Part shown: one piece after another, positions 34,492 through 43,214 of the stretch
Position numbering within the stretch: the first letter of the stretch is position 1
How the letters are laid out: each line of letters begins with the position of its first letter
NCBI GenBank assembly: GCA_002238855.1
Contig: MPND01000014.1
Coordinates: 28,179-92,178, forward strand
Reading direction: 5' to 3'
DNA: 64,000 nt
From: SAR202 cluster bacterium bin90
GTDB lineage: Bacteria; Chloroflexota; Dehalococcoidia; Lucifugimonadales; JADFKI01
Translations under genes and position numbers: made by a program
Notes under the pieces: generated by a model
Databases searched by the model: none
What the model saw: the letters and a program-made list of their open reading frames with translations, nothing else
Told to the model about the DNA's origin: nothing

Positions 34492-35946
34492 ATGACCACT
34501 GTGCAGTCGAAACAAGATGTCGCCTTGATGGCGCATCTGCTGCGAAGGGCTTCCTTCGGCGCTACGAAGCGAGAGGTCGAGGAACGGCTGGAAATGGGCT
34601 ACGAAGCGACGGTCGAAGACCTGCTGTCGCGGTCGAAGGCTTTCTCGATGCCTGAAGACATCATCCGCCGTTACCATGTTGACCAGTCAGACCTGCGTAA
34701 TGGTCAGGCCGCGGGCGCACACTGGGTGTATCGTATGGCGACCACCCCGAATCCGCTGGAAGAGAAGATGGCGCTATTCTGGCACCGCATCTTCGCTACT
34801 GCCGCTACGAAGTTGATTCAGGCGCGGATGGTTGTCAACCAGGTGGAGATGTTCCGCAATTATGGCATGGGAAACTTCCGAGACCTGCTGGTGCAGCTGT
34901 CGCGGGATCCGGGCATGCTGATGTGGCTGGACAACCAGGACAATCACAAGGACCAGATCAACGAGAACTACGGCAGGGAGATTCTGGAACTGTTCTCGAT
35001 GGGCGTGGGCAACTACACCGAAGAGGACATCAAGGAGTGCTCCAGGGCGTTTACGGGCTGGAGTGTGGTCAATCCCGACTATATGTCCATCAAGATGCGC
35101 AACAACACGGCGCGTCCTTACGGCTATATCGCGTGGCAGTTCAACTACGACGAAGCTGACCATGACGAGGAGGAGAAGCTCTTCCTCGGCGAGAGGGGCA
35201 ATTTCAACGGCGAGGATGTTGTTGACATCATCTGCAAGCAGGAAGCGACGGCGCGATTCATCGCTCGCCATCTGTATCACTTCTTCGTAGCAGACGAATC
35301 GCCGGTTCCGCAGTGGCCCTACGAAGACCCGAAGGACCCTGAAGCCATAGATACTATGACGCAGGCGTACTTCGATTCGGGCTACGACATATCTGAGATG
35401 CTGCGCGTAATGTTCAATTCCGACTTCTTCAAGGAGGAGGCCGTTCGCTTCGGCAGGATCAAGAGTCCCGCCGAGATGGTGGTCGGCACTCTGCGACTCG
35501 CGGGCGGGCTTGAGCTTCCTTCGATGGAGACTTACGCGGCTGCCGGCGTATGCTCGCAGATGGGGCAGGCGCTGTATGCTCCGCCGAGCGTTGAGGGCTG
35601 GCAGGGCGGCGCCGAATGGATCAACACAGGCTCGTATGTGCATCGGGTCAACTTTGCCAGCAAGGTGCTCGGGAATCCGAACAAGCCAGGTCTGCGAATG
35701 CTGATAGACGATGTGCGGGGCTACGCAGGTGGCGGCGCAATAGATGCAGAGACACTGGTGGATGCCTGCTTCGATGTGATTGGGCCGATGCCTGTGCTGG
35801 ACAGCACGCGGCAGGGGTTGATCGACTATGCCGCGAAGTGGGGCGATTTGTCGTTCGATTCTGACGATGCTGCCGAATTTGCCGAACAGAAGATAGTTAC
35901 GATGCTTCAGATGGCGGTAACTACGCAGGAGTACCAGTTGGCGTAG
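34492..35946 (+). CDS. DUF1800 family protein, module B
   Basis: 484-residue paralogue of the module A protein at 9812, sharing DVALMAHLLRRASFGAT, MALFWHRIFAT, NENYGREILELFSMG, ECSRAFTGW, RFIARHLYHFFVADE, VMFNSDFFKEE and APPSVEGWQGGAEWI. No signal peptide. Start ATG at 34492 has GGAGG 7 bases upstream. Unlike module A, the next gene is an NHL propeller and DUF1501 comes two genes later. Function unknown. Confidence 0.92.
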   Translation: MTTVQSKQDVALMAHLLRRASFGATKREVEERLEMGYEATVEDLLSRSKAFSMPEDIIRRYHVDQSDLRNGQAAGAHWVYRMATTPNPLEEKMALFWHRIFATAATKLIQARMVVNQVEMFRNYGMGNFRDLLVQLSRDPGMLMWLDNQDNHKDQINENYGREILELFSMGVGNYTEEDIKECSRAFTGWSVVNPDYMSIKMRNNTARPYGYIAWQFNYDEADHDEEEKLFLGERGNFNGEDVVDIICKQEATARFIARHLYHFFVADESPVPQWPYEDPKDPEAIDTMTQAYFDSGYDISEMLRVMFNSDFFKEEAVRFGRIKSPAEMVVGTLRLAGGLELPSMETYAAAGVCSQMGQALYAPPSVEGWQGGAEWINTGSYVHRVNFASKVLGNPNKPGLRMLIDDVRGYAGGGAIDAETLVDACFDVIGPMPVLDSTRQGLIDYAAKWGDLSFDSDDAAEFAEQKIVTMLQMAVTTQEYQLA

Positions 35947-35992
35947 TAATCTACTGCTTATTACCAACCAAACTTGAATAGGGGACGGTAGG

Positions 35993-37012
35993 ATGGCTAC
36001 ACAGACAGTTACAAAGCCCTTCACTCTGAAGTACGTGGACACGATTGGGTTCGTGGCGGACCAGGGCGGCAGGGGATTCCATCTGCCCACTGACATGGTC
36101 ATACGCGACGACGGCAGGATATTCGTCGCGAGTCGGAGCAATACAACCGCCCTGGACATCGTGGGCATACAGATGGCAGCGGTTGACCACCAGTTCTTCG
36201 GTCAGCTTTACGGCTATGGCAGGGGCGATGGGCAGATGATATGGCCTTCCGCCGTTGCACTGGACAAGAATAACAACCTGTACATGGCAGACGACTTTCT
36301 GCAGCGGGTTACGATTTACGATGCAGACGGCAACTTCGTTTCCAAGTGGGGCAAGGTGGGATTCGGCAACGGTGAGTTCGATGGGCCTTCCGGGTTGGCG
36401 TTCGATGCGGACGACAATCTGCTTGTGGTTGACCATCGCAATCACCGCGTGCAGAGGATGACCAAGGACGGGCAGTTCATCAGCAAGTTCGGCTCCTATG
36501 GCGATGGCGATGGCGAGTTCAACCTGCCTTGGGGAATCGCTCAGGACAAGGACTGGCAGATTTACATTGCCGACTGGCGTAACGACCGCATCCAGAAGTT
36601 CACGCCGGAAGGCGAGTTCATCGCGGCTTACGGCTCCACTGGCGACGGTGAAGGTCAGTTCAACCGACCTTCGGGCCTTGCGGTTGACTCCGACGGCAAT
36701 ATGTATGTCGCCGATTGGGGTAACCAGCGAGTGCAGGTACTGGACGCCGACGGGAATTTCATCACATCGCTGCGTGGTGAGGCCACGCTGGGCGAGTGGG
36801 CGGTGGAGTATCTGAACGCGAATGCCGACGAGCTGGATGCGCGCTCACGCTTTGTGCCTGAGTTCGAGGTGGATGTCGAGGACGAGCACGAGGCATCGGC
36901 CCGCATCGAGTCTTTCTTCTGGGACCCGGTGACGGTCGTGCTGGACGAGCAGGAACGCGTGTATGTGCTTGAGACCTGCCGGCATCGTTTCCAGGTGTAT
37001 GAGAAGGTATAG
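35993..37012 (+). CDS. NHL-repeat beta-propeller protein, module B
   Basis: 339 residues with NHL blades such as PSGLAFDADDNLLVVDHRNHRVQRM, PWGIAQD...IYIADWRNDRIQKF and PSGLAVDSDGNMYVADWGNQRVQVL, about 47 residues apart. The N-terminus (KPFTLKYVDTIGF) differs from the module A copies, but the arrangement, including a charged insert before the last blade (DELDARSRFVPEFEVDVEDEHEA), is alike. No signal peptide. It sits between DUF1800 and the glycine-rich protein with short gaps. Confidence 0.9.
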   Translation: MATQTVTKPFTLKYVDTIGFVADQGGRGFHLPTDMVIRDDGRIFVASRSNTTALDIVGIQMAAVDHQFFGQLYGYGRGDGQMIWPSAVALDKNNNLYMADDFLQRVTIYDADGNFVSKWGKVGFGNGEFDGPSGLAFDADDNLLVVDHRNHRVQRMTKDGQFISKFGSYGDGDGEFNLPWGIAQDKDWQIYIADWRNDRIQKFTPEGEFIAAYGSTGDGEGQFNRPSGLAVDSDGNMYVADWGNQRVQVLDADGNFITSLRGEATLGEWAVEYLNANADELDARSRFVPEFEVDVEDEHEASARIESFFWDPVTVVLDEQERVYVLETCRHRFQVYEKV

Positions 37013-37029
37013 GAAACCGAGGAAGTGAA

Positions 37030-37617
37030 GTGCTTACGCCAGACGACCTAAAGGAACTCAAACCTAAGTTTGAGGAGATACATCGACAACTGAATGTCGC
37101 TCTCATTAAGAGCGGTGCGGACATACCCGAGGATGCCGCAGGCCACTATATTGCGTCTCTTGTGCTTATGGAAGAGCTTGTTGATGAGGTTGCTGAGGGG
37201 GAAGGACATAGTGTCAAGGAATCTCTGATACGTGCCATCAAGCCTACTGCTGAAAAGGCTGGTTTGGCGGGCGGGTTGACCGCTGGAACAGTGGCTGCCC
37301 TGTTCACTGGTGGTGGCGGATTCGGTGTAGTCGCTGGCGGTAGCATGCTGGGAGCGACCGGTGTTGGACTTGCAGGTTTGGGTGGTGCAACCGTAGCCAC
37401 TGGAGGGACTGCATTAGCTGGTGGTGCTGCGTTGTACCTAGTGTATAAGGGCGGGTCAATGGCATTAGAAACTGAGATTGGACAAAAGGTTGTTGAGCAA
37501 GCCGCTACCACCGGACAGAAGTCAGCTAAGCAAGCCAAAGTTTTTGGTAAAAAGGCAGCGGACGGCATTGGCAGGATGCGAAACCTGCGAATCACATTTG
37601 AAAATGAAGAAGGCTAG
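37030..37617 (+). CDS. Glycine-zipper-type protein of unknown function in module B
   Basis: 195 residues. I do not recognise a family. Residues 1-70 are charged and helical (LTPDDLKELKPKFEEIHRQL). Residues about 75-140 are a Gly/Ala-rich hydrophobic stretch with many GxxxG-like steps (AGGLTAGTVAALFTGGGG, GVGLAGLGGATVATGG), able to pack as membrane or pore-like helices. The tail is Lys-rich. Start is GTG at 37030 with GAGGA upstream. The gene is visibly less GC-rich, with codons such as gtt, ggt and act, unlike its neighbours, and it has no counterpart in module A, so it may be a later insertion. Confidence 0.7.
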   Translation: MLTPDDLKELKPKFEEIHRQLNVALIKSGADIPEDAAGHYIASLVLMEELVDEVAEGEGHSVKESLIRAIKPTAEKAGLAGGLTAGTVAALFTGGGGFGVVAGGSMLGATGVGLAGLGGATVATGGTALAGGAALYLVYKGGSMALETEIGQKVVEQAATTGQKSAKQAKVFGKKAADGIGRMRNLRITFENEEG

Positions 37618-37682
37618 TACATTACATTTTCGATTCCATTCTTGAACCCTGACAGGTCATCCAACGAGGAGGAACAGATCCT

Positions 37683-38816
37683 ATGAGCAGTAATGGCAAG
37701 AACCGCAAACTGGTGGTGGTGCAGCTTTCGGGTGGCAACGACTATCTGAACTGTGTTGTGCCCTACAACAACCCACTCTATGCCGATAACCGGCCGAATA
37801 TCCGTATCACCGAGGACCGGGCGATCCCGATTGACGAGAATTACGGATTCAATCCGGGGATGGCTCCGATCAAGGACCTGTGGGACGACGGTAAAGTCGC
37901 CATTGTTCATGGCGTTGGCTACCCGAATCCGAACCGCTCGCACTTCCGCTCGATGGACATCTGGCACACCGCCGAGCCCACGAAGGTTGGGAACCAAGGC
38001 TGGCTGGGTCAGGCGCTGCGGGAGATGGATCCGAGCGGCGAGAACGTGGTCGGCGCAGTGAATTTCGGAGCGGGATTGCCTCGTGCGCTCGTATCGCCAG
38101 GAGTCCCGGTGGCTTCAGTTACCGATCTGGAAAGTTACGGACTGCTGAATGACATCGACGGAGCGGACCAGCGCGCAGAGGCGCTGGAAGTGTTCGCCAA
38201 CATGTACTCGCAGGCGATTGGCAGCGGGCCTGTGATGGACTTCCTTAGCAAGACCGGTTTAGATGCACTGCGCGGCGCGGACATTCTGCAGACTGCTCCT
38301 CAGAAATACCAGTCGGATGTCGAATACGGCTCGGACTCCTATGGCAAGAGCATGAAGGGCGTGGCGCAGGTACTGCTTGCCGATGTGGGAACGCGCATCT
38401 GCTATACCCAGCACGGCAGTTTCGACACGCACACGAACGAAGTTGCTTTGCAGGAGCGCCTGTTGACGGACATTTCCGGCGGCATCTACGACCTGTACAC
38501 CGATCTTAAGCAGCACGACGCCAGCGAAGATGTGCTGATGCTGGTCTTCACAGAATTCGGCAGGCGCGTGAAGGACAACGGCAACGGTTCAGACCACGGT
38601 TCCGGCGGCGTTTCGTTCCTGATTGGCGATGGCGTGCAGGGCGGGCACTACAACGAGTACCCGTCGCTTGAAGCGCATACACTGGTTGAGGGCGACCTTG
38701 CGTTCAACTTCGACTTCCGCGGCCTGTACACCGAGATACTGGAGGACTGGCTGGAAGTTGAGGCGAAGCCTATCGTGCAGGGCACTTATGAGAAGGTGGG
38801 CGCGCTGGCGGTGTAG
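37683..38816 (+). CDS. DUF1501 family protein, module B
   Basis: 377 residues, the same length as the module A protein, with VVVQLSGGNDYLNCVVPYNN, HGVGYPNPNRSHFRSMDIWHT, TQHGSFDTHTNE, FTEFGRRVKDNGNGSDHG and a closing WLEVEAKPIVQG. The His/Asp blocks suggest an alkaline-phosphatase-like metal site. No Tat or Sec signal. Ribosome site AACGAGGAGGAAC precedes the ATG. Probably works with the DUF1800 protein; the reaction is unknown. Confidence 0.92.
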   Translation: MSSNGKNRKLVVVQLSGGNDYLNCVVPYNNPLYADNRPNIRITEDRAIPIDENYGFNPGMAPIKDLWDDGKVAIVHGVGYPNPNRSHFRSMDIWHTAEPTKVGNQGWLGQALREMDPSGENVVGAVNFGAGLPRALVSPGVPVASVTDLESYGLLNDIDGADQRAEALEVFANMYSQAIGSGPVMDFLSKTGLDALRGADILQTAPQKYQSDVEYGSDSYGKSMKGVAQVLLADVGTRICYTQHGSFDTHTNEVALQERLLTDISGGIYDLYTDLKQHDASEDVLMLVFTEFGRRVKDNGNGSDHGSGGVSFLIGDGVQGGHYNEYPSLEAHTLVEGDLAFNFDFRGLYTEILEDWLEVEAKPIVQGTYEKVGALAV

Positions 38817-38924
38817 CTTTCTGCACACTTCTGATGGGAGTCAGTAAATATGGGGCGGTCGTCAGGCTGCCCCTATGTCTTTACCGGGTGTCTTGTAGCC
38901 GGTCTGCCTTCCGGGGGAGGAATA

Positions 38925-39113
38925 ATGGTCGAACCGAGTGAGATAATCTTCGAGGTAACCGAGGCGGTTGAAGGCGGATACGACGCACGTGCGCTGGGTT
39001 ACAGCATCTTCACACAAGGGGACGACTGGACCGATCTGAATGCGATGGTGAAAGATGCGGTAACTTGCCACTTCGGTGAGCAGGAAGTTCCAAAGATTAT
39101 TCTGTGCTCATGA
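38925..39113 (+). CDS. Orphan HicB-like small protein
   Basis: 62 residues: EIIFEVTEAVEGGYDARALGYSIFTQGDDW, then MVKDAVTCHFGEQEVPKIIL. This is the HicB-type partial RNase H-like fold, a family often mislabelled as 2-oxoisovalerate dehydrogenase. The start ATG at 38925 has GGGGGAGGAATA directly upstream. The usual HicA toxin partner is not found on either side: the next gene is the convergent flavin monooxygenase, which overlaps its end by 6 bases. The C-terminus stops a few residues earlier than expected for the family. Confidence 0.72.
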   Translation: MVEPSEIIFEVTEAVEGGYDARALGYSIFTQGDDWTDLNAMVKDAVTCHFGEQEVPKIILCS

Positions 39114-40043
39114 AGCGGCCGGCGCAACCTTCTCCGCGAAGTGTTCTAGTATGCGGATGCACTCTTCGATGTCGTTTGTTGGGAAGTCGTAGGTGAGCTG
39201 ATGGATGCCGATGTCGGCGCACTTTTTGATGTCCTCAATGACCGATTGTGTGTTGGCGACAATGCCTGCACCGGTTGTCTCGTTTCCGCTGCCTGATCCC
39301 GACACACCTATGTCCGAGATGTGCAGGCTGCGTTTGAGGGAAATGGTGATCTCGTCAGAGCTGCGACCTTCTGCCTCGACCTGCTGATACAGGTAGGGCA
39401 GGTTGCGCGTTACATACTCCGGGGACTGGCGTGAGGGGTGCCAGGCGTCGCCGTACTTCGCGGTGCGGCGCAGCGCGCGGCGGGTGTGGCCGCCAACCCA
39501 GATCGGTATTCGCGGCTGCTGCAGCGGCTTCGGCTCGAAGAAGATGCCGTCGTAGCTGTAGTAATCGCCGCTGTAAGCAGGCTCTTCGTCGCTCCACAGG
39601 TTCGAGAAGATTTCGAGCCACTCGTTGGTCATTGGGCCGCGCTCTGAGTATGGAACATCCAGCGTCTCGAACTCCTTCTCCAGCCAGCCGACACCGACGC
39701 CGCAGACTGCCCTGCCTTTGGACAGCACATCCAGCGAGGCGAAGATTTTCGCCTGCAGGATGGGGTTGCGGTACGGCACTATGACGACCGTGCTGCCGAT
39801 GCGGATGGTGCTGGTGCATGCAGCGACATAGGCAAGAACGGTCAATGTTTCGAGGAATGGCGCGTCATGGGGGCGGCGGAACGAGCCGTCGGGAGTATAT
39901 GGGTACTGATTGGTGGGCGAGGTGGGCAGCACGATATGGTCGCCAATCCAGACCGACTCAAAGCCGAGTTCTTCCGCTTTCTTTGCGAACCTGCATAGCT
40001 CGTCGCCGTCCATCGTGTTGGGCAGGCAGAATCCATATTGCAT
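39108..40043 (-). CDS. LLM-class flavin/F420-dependent monooxygenase
   Basis: 311-residue TIM-barrel oxidoreductase. Blocks: MQYGFCLPN at strand 1, AEELGFESVWIGDHIVLP, FLETLTVLAYVAACTSTIRIGSTVVIVPYRNP, GRAVCGVGVGWLEKEFE and PRIPIWVGGHTRRALRRTAKYGDAWHP. These are typical of the F420-type subgroup of luciferase-like proteins, though FMN use is possible. It probably oxidises an organic substrate that cannot be predicted. Such genes are frequently amplified in SAR202-type genomes. Confidence 0.9.
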   Translation of the reverse strand: MQYGFCLPNTMDGDELCRFAKKAEELGFESVWIGDHIVLPTSPTNQYPYTPDGSFRRPHDAPFLETLTVLAYVAACTSTIRIGSTVVIVPYRNPILQAKIFASLDVLSKGRAVCGVGVGWLEKEFETLDVPYSERGPMTNEWLEIFSNLWSDEEPAYSGDYYSYDGIFFEPKPLQQPRIPIWVGGHTRRALRRTAKYGDAWHPSRQSPEYVTRNLPYLYQQVEAEGRSSDEITISLKRSLHISDIGVSGSGSGNETTGAGIVANTQSVIEDIKKCADIGIHQLTYDFPTNDIEECIRILEHFAEKVAPAAS

Positions 40044-40091
40044 TGCGCCACTTCCTTCCTGTGTCTCATATTGTCCCTTGGAGTGGGCAAG

Positions 40092-40100
40092 AGTATATCA
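40092..40100 (-). promoter_or_regulatory. Extended -10 promoter of the flavin monooxygenase
   Basis: Minus-strand TGATATACT: TG-N-TATACT, an extended -10 element, 49 bases before the ATG at 40043. No -35 is evident. Confidence 0.45.
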
Positions 40101-40169
40101 AATGTGCGTGACGGGTGAGGGAGTGCCTGTTGACAGACGCGTTGTTATCGTCCCGCCTGGAAGGGGCGG

Positions 40170-40198
40170 TTGCGTCCGTAGAAGATACACATTATAGT
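40170..40198 (+). promoter_or_regulatory. Weak promoter candidate of the second ABC importer
   Basis: TTGCGT (40170-40175), 17-base spacer, TATAGT (40193-40198), about 60 bases before the lipoprotein start. The -35 is poor. Confidence 0.4.
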
Positions 40199-40257
40199 CT
40201 TGGCATAGGTGGGGTGTGTGGGGTTGATTGACAACAGAATAGCCCGAGGAGGGAATG

Positions 40258-42153
40258 ATGACGAAACCGTCTATATTTCTGCTGCTTACTTCAATCATCA
40301 TTTCGGCTGTTCTGATCGCGTGTAGTAGCCCGCAGCCAACGGCTCCCGCTGCTGCGCCACAGGCAGTTGCCGCGCAGCCACAAGCGCCATCAGCTCCCGG
40401 GCAGGCTGCTGCCCCTCAAGCGCCCGCTATGCCCGCGCAACCGGCACCCGCCGCACCCGCCGCGCCTGCAATGGCTCCACAGGCTACTCCTACGAGCGTC
40501 GTCTTTATCCAGCCTGGTGCAGTGCCGACCAGGGCTCCACAGCCGGCTCCGGCGCCTTCGCAGGAAGGTGCGTCAGGCACGCTAGTAATAGGCGAATCGG
40601 ACATCGCGTTCCCGGGTACTGTGCCGAGCCTGCTATCTTGCATCAGCCAGAACATCGCTCATCGTTACAGCGTGTATGAAGAACCAAAGCGCTGGGACCT
40701 GACAGACCCGGTAATTGTGCCGAATCTGGGCGAATCCTGGTCGTATGACGACACGGCTACGGTGCTTACCTGGAAGATAAAGGAAGGTGTGCAGTTCCAC
40801 GGTGGCTGGGGAGAGATGACATCAGAGGACTGGAAGTATTCTCACGAGGACATGGTCGCCGACGGTTCGATTCACTCCAACATCTTCATATCTAAGGCGC
40901 GCGTGCAGGAGGTGAAGGCGGTCGAACCGTACACCGTGCAGTTCATCCTGGACAAGCCGAACATCTTCTTCATTGATAGCCAGTTCAACGGACCGGGCGG
41001 CTGCGGCTCTTTTGGAATCGTAAGCAAAACACGGGTGGACCAACTAGGCAAGGAAGAGGCGCACCTCGACCTATCCGGCGGAACGGGGCCGTTCAAGTTT
41101 GTGAAGTGGGACTCCGGAGACCAGGTCGTCGCCGAGGCGGTACCCGGTCATCATAGAAAGGACTCCAACTACGCGACGATCAAAGGCGTGGAGATTAAGG
41201 AACAGGCGACGAAGGTTGCCGCGCTTGCCGTCGGTGAACTGGACATATCCGTAGTACCTGTGACTGAATCTGAGAGACTGTCCGGGAGGGGACTGGATAT
41301 CAGAAGGCTTACTGGTGGTGGCTACCAGCGGCTGTACCCACAGGGCAGATTCTGCATGCCGGAAACTCTGGACGGCACGGTCGTGGACCCATTCCCGAGG
41401 CCTGGATACAACCCAGATGCGCCGTGGGTAGGGGACTGTGACGACGAAACGGAACAGGAAAACGCGCGCAAGGTGCGCTGGGCGATGTCCATGTCCGTTG
41501 ACCGACAGTCGATTGTGAACAACATCCTTGGCGGACTCGGGCGGCCGGCGGGACCGGCGGAGATGTCCGGCGTAACCTTCGAAAAGTATTTCCAGGACAA
41601 GTGGGCTGTGCCCTTCGATCCCGAAATGTCGAAGCAGTATCTCAGTGAAGCCGGACACCCAGACGGCTTCGAAGCAACGATGAGAGTAACGACCTGCTGC
41701 CATCCTCTTGAGGTTGAAATGGGCGAGGCGATTGCCAAGTTCATGGAGGAGGTCGGCATTAAGGTCAACATAGAAATCCTCACTTACTCGGCGAACAGGC
41801 CGTCAGTGGTAGCCCGCGAGAATGGCGACTGGTGGTTCCGCAGTTCAGGGCCAGGACTTGGTCTTAACCCTGAGATTGCTATGCTGCGGCGTAACCCGGT
41901 AGGCGCGTTCAACCCAGGCTTCGAGGTGCGACGGCCACTAGAGATTATCGCGGAGATAGACGGCTGTCTTGACGCCGAGTGCATAGATAAGCTGCGCGAG
42001 AGCCAGTGGGACTGGTGGCATCAGCAGCAGCAGATTATTGGCGTGGTTGAAACATTCGGCATATTTGCGGTGAATCCTTCCAAAGTCGGCGGCTGGACCA
42101 TTCCGATAGGAGGCGCCGGACTTACGGCATTCGAGTACGTGCAGAAGCCGTAG
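40258..42153 (+). CDS. ABC transporter substrate-binding lipoprotein (SBP_bac_5 family)
   Basis: 631-residue receptor. Lipoprotein signal with lipobox LIAC (Cys22), then a Pro/Ala/Gln-rich linker of about 85 residues, then the two-lobed domain (LTWKIKEGVQFHGGWG, DLSGGTGPFKFVKWDSGD, VRWAMSMSVDRQSIV, LSEAGHPDGFEATMRVTTCCHP). ATG at 40258 is preferred over 40255 because the GGAGGG ribosome site nearly touches the latter. It heads an operon with two permeases. Paralogous in design to the lipoprotein at 6853-8700, but the linker is independently composed. Ligand unknown. Confidence 0.92.
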   Translation: MTKPSIFLLLTSIIISAVLIACSSPQPTAPAAAPQAVAAQPQAPSAPGQAAAPQAPAMPAQPAPAAPAAPAMAPQATPTSVVFIQPGAVPTRAPQPAPAPSQEGASGTLVIGESDIAFPGTVPSLLSCISQNIAHRYSVYEEPKRWDLTDPVIVPNLGESWSYDDTATVLTWKIKEGVQFHGGWGEMTSEDWKYSHEDMVADGSIHSNIFISKARVQEVKAVEPYTVQFILDKPNIFFIDSQFNGPGGCGSFGIVSKTRVDQLGKEEAHLDLSGGTGPFKFVKWDSGDQVVAEAVPGHHRKDSNYATIKGVEIKEQATKVAALAVGELDISVVPVTESERLSGRGLDIRRLTGGGYQRLYPQGRFCMPETLDGTVVDPFPRPGYNPDAPWVGDCDDETEQENARKVRWAMSMSVDRQSIVNNILGGLGRPAGPAEMSGVTFEKYFQDKWAVPFDPEMSKQYLSEAGHPDGFEATMRVTTCCHPLEVEMGEAIAKFMEEVGIKVNIEILTYSANRPSVVARENGDWWFRSSGPGLGLNPEIAMLRRNPVGAFNPGFEVRRPLEIIAEIDGCLDAECIDKLRESQWDWWHQQQQIIGVVETFGIFAVNPSKVGGWTIPIGGAGLTAFEYVQKP

Positions 42154-42296
42154 AAAGCTGTATCGATAGTAATCGCCCGTCACTCCTGCCAGGCGTAGAA
42201 GTGGCGGGCTATCCATTCATTCAGAAGTAATTGGCGCGGTGACTACACGCCCACAGCCGATCTAGCGGATAGCCACCCATCCTGAGGAATGCCAGA

Positions 42297-43214
42297 GTGC
42301 AGAAGTTCCTATTCCGCCGCTTCGCGGCAGCGGTTGTTACGCTCCTGACTGTCAGCGTATTGGTCTTCGCCTTAGCCCGCATGCAGGGTGACCCGAGAAC
42401 CATTTTGCTATCTGACGATACAACGCAGGAGGACTATGACGCGTGGGGGAGGGAGTTCGGACTCGACAAGCCCATCACGGTGCAATATCTCATTTACATG
42501 GGCAAACTGGTAAGGGGAGACCTTGGCAAGTCGGTGTTACAGAGAGTGCCGGTGAGCAAACTTATTTGGTCCAGGATTCCGAACAGCGCGCAGTTGGCTG
42601 CGCTCGCTTTTTTCTTCTCCATAATCATCGGCGTACCACTCGGTGTGCTTGCAGCGGTTACAAGAGGGGGCGTGTGGGACTATCTTGCAAGGTCGTTCGC
42701 GATTATCGGGCATGCGGCGCCATCTTTCTGGATTGGGCTGGTTCTGATTTTCGTATTCGCGGTGTCCCTGGAATGGCTGCCGACTTCGCGCAAATCCGGG
42801 CTGGACAGCATGATTCTGCCCGCCATCACATTGGGCTGGGGTTCCGCAGGAGGGCAGCTGAGGTTGGTGCGATCGTCAATGCTCGAAGTGCTGGATACTG
42901 AGTATGTGAAGCTGGCGCGGGCTAAGGGTGTTCCCGGGTTAAGCGTGATATGGAAGCACGCCCTGCGGAACGCGATGATAGCGCCTCTGACATTCGCCGG
43001 GTTGACCCTGGCAGGCCTGATAACCGGCACAATCGTTGTGGAGACGATATTCGCATGGCCCGGACTTGGACTACTGTCGATTCAGGCGCTGAATAATTCG
43101 GACTATCCGGTAATCCAGGGCGTAATCCTGATGGTTACGCTCGTCTATGTAGTGAGTGCGTTCGGCGTGGACATTCTCTACGCCTATCTGGACCCGAGGA
43201 TCAAGTACACATAA
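42297..43214 (+). CDS. Oligopeptide-type ABC transporter permease (DppB/OppB family)
   Basis: 305-residue membrane protein. First helix VVTLLTVSVLVFALARMQGDPR, then the LVRGDLGKSVLQRVPV segment, EAA loop KLARAKGVPGLSVIWKHALRNAMI and the tail DILYAYLDPRIKYT. Start is GTG at 42297 after GAGGAATG. The next permease starts immediately after its stop. ATPase genes are not adjacent. Confidence 0.92.
   Translation: MQKFLFRRFAAAVVTLLTVSVLVFALARMQGDPRTILLSDDTTQEDYDAWGREFGLDKPITVQYLIYMGKLVRGDLGKSVLQRVPVSKLIWSRIPNSAQLAALAFFFSIIIGVPLGVLAAVTRGGVWDYLARSFAIIGHAAPSFWIGLVLIFVFAVSLEWLPTSRKSGLDSMILPAITLGWGSAGGQLRLVRSSMLEVLDTEYVKLARAKGVPGLSVIWKHALRNAMIAPLTFAGLTLAGLITGTIVVETIFAWPGLGLLSIQALNNSDYPVIQGVILMVTLVYVVSAFGVDILYAYLDPRIKYT

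Noticed and set aside
38925..39150. Reading through the TGA of the HicB-like gene as a second selenoprotein.
   Set aside because: The sequence after TGA has no similarity to the family's C-terminus and there is no cysteine-position logic.
40130..40158. TTGACA at 40130-40135 as the promoter of the second ABC importer.
   Set aside because: The 17-base position reads CCGCCT, with no -10 similarity; the candidate at 40170-40198 is somewhat better.
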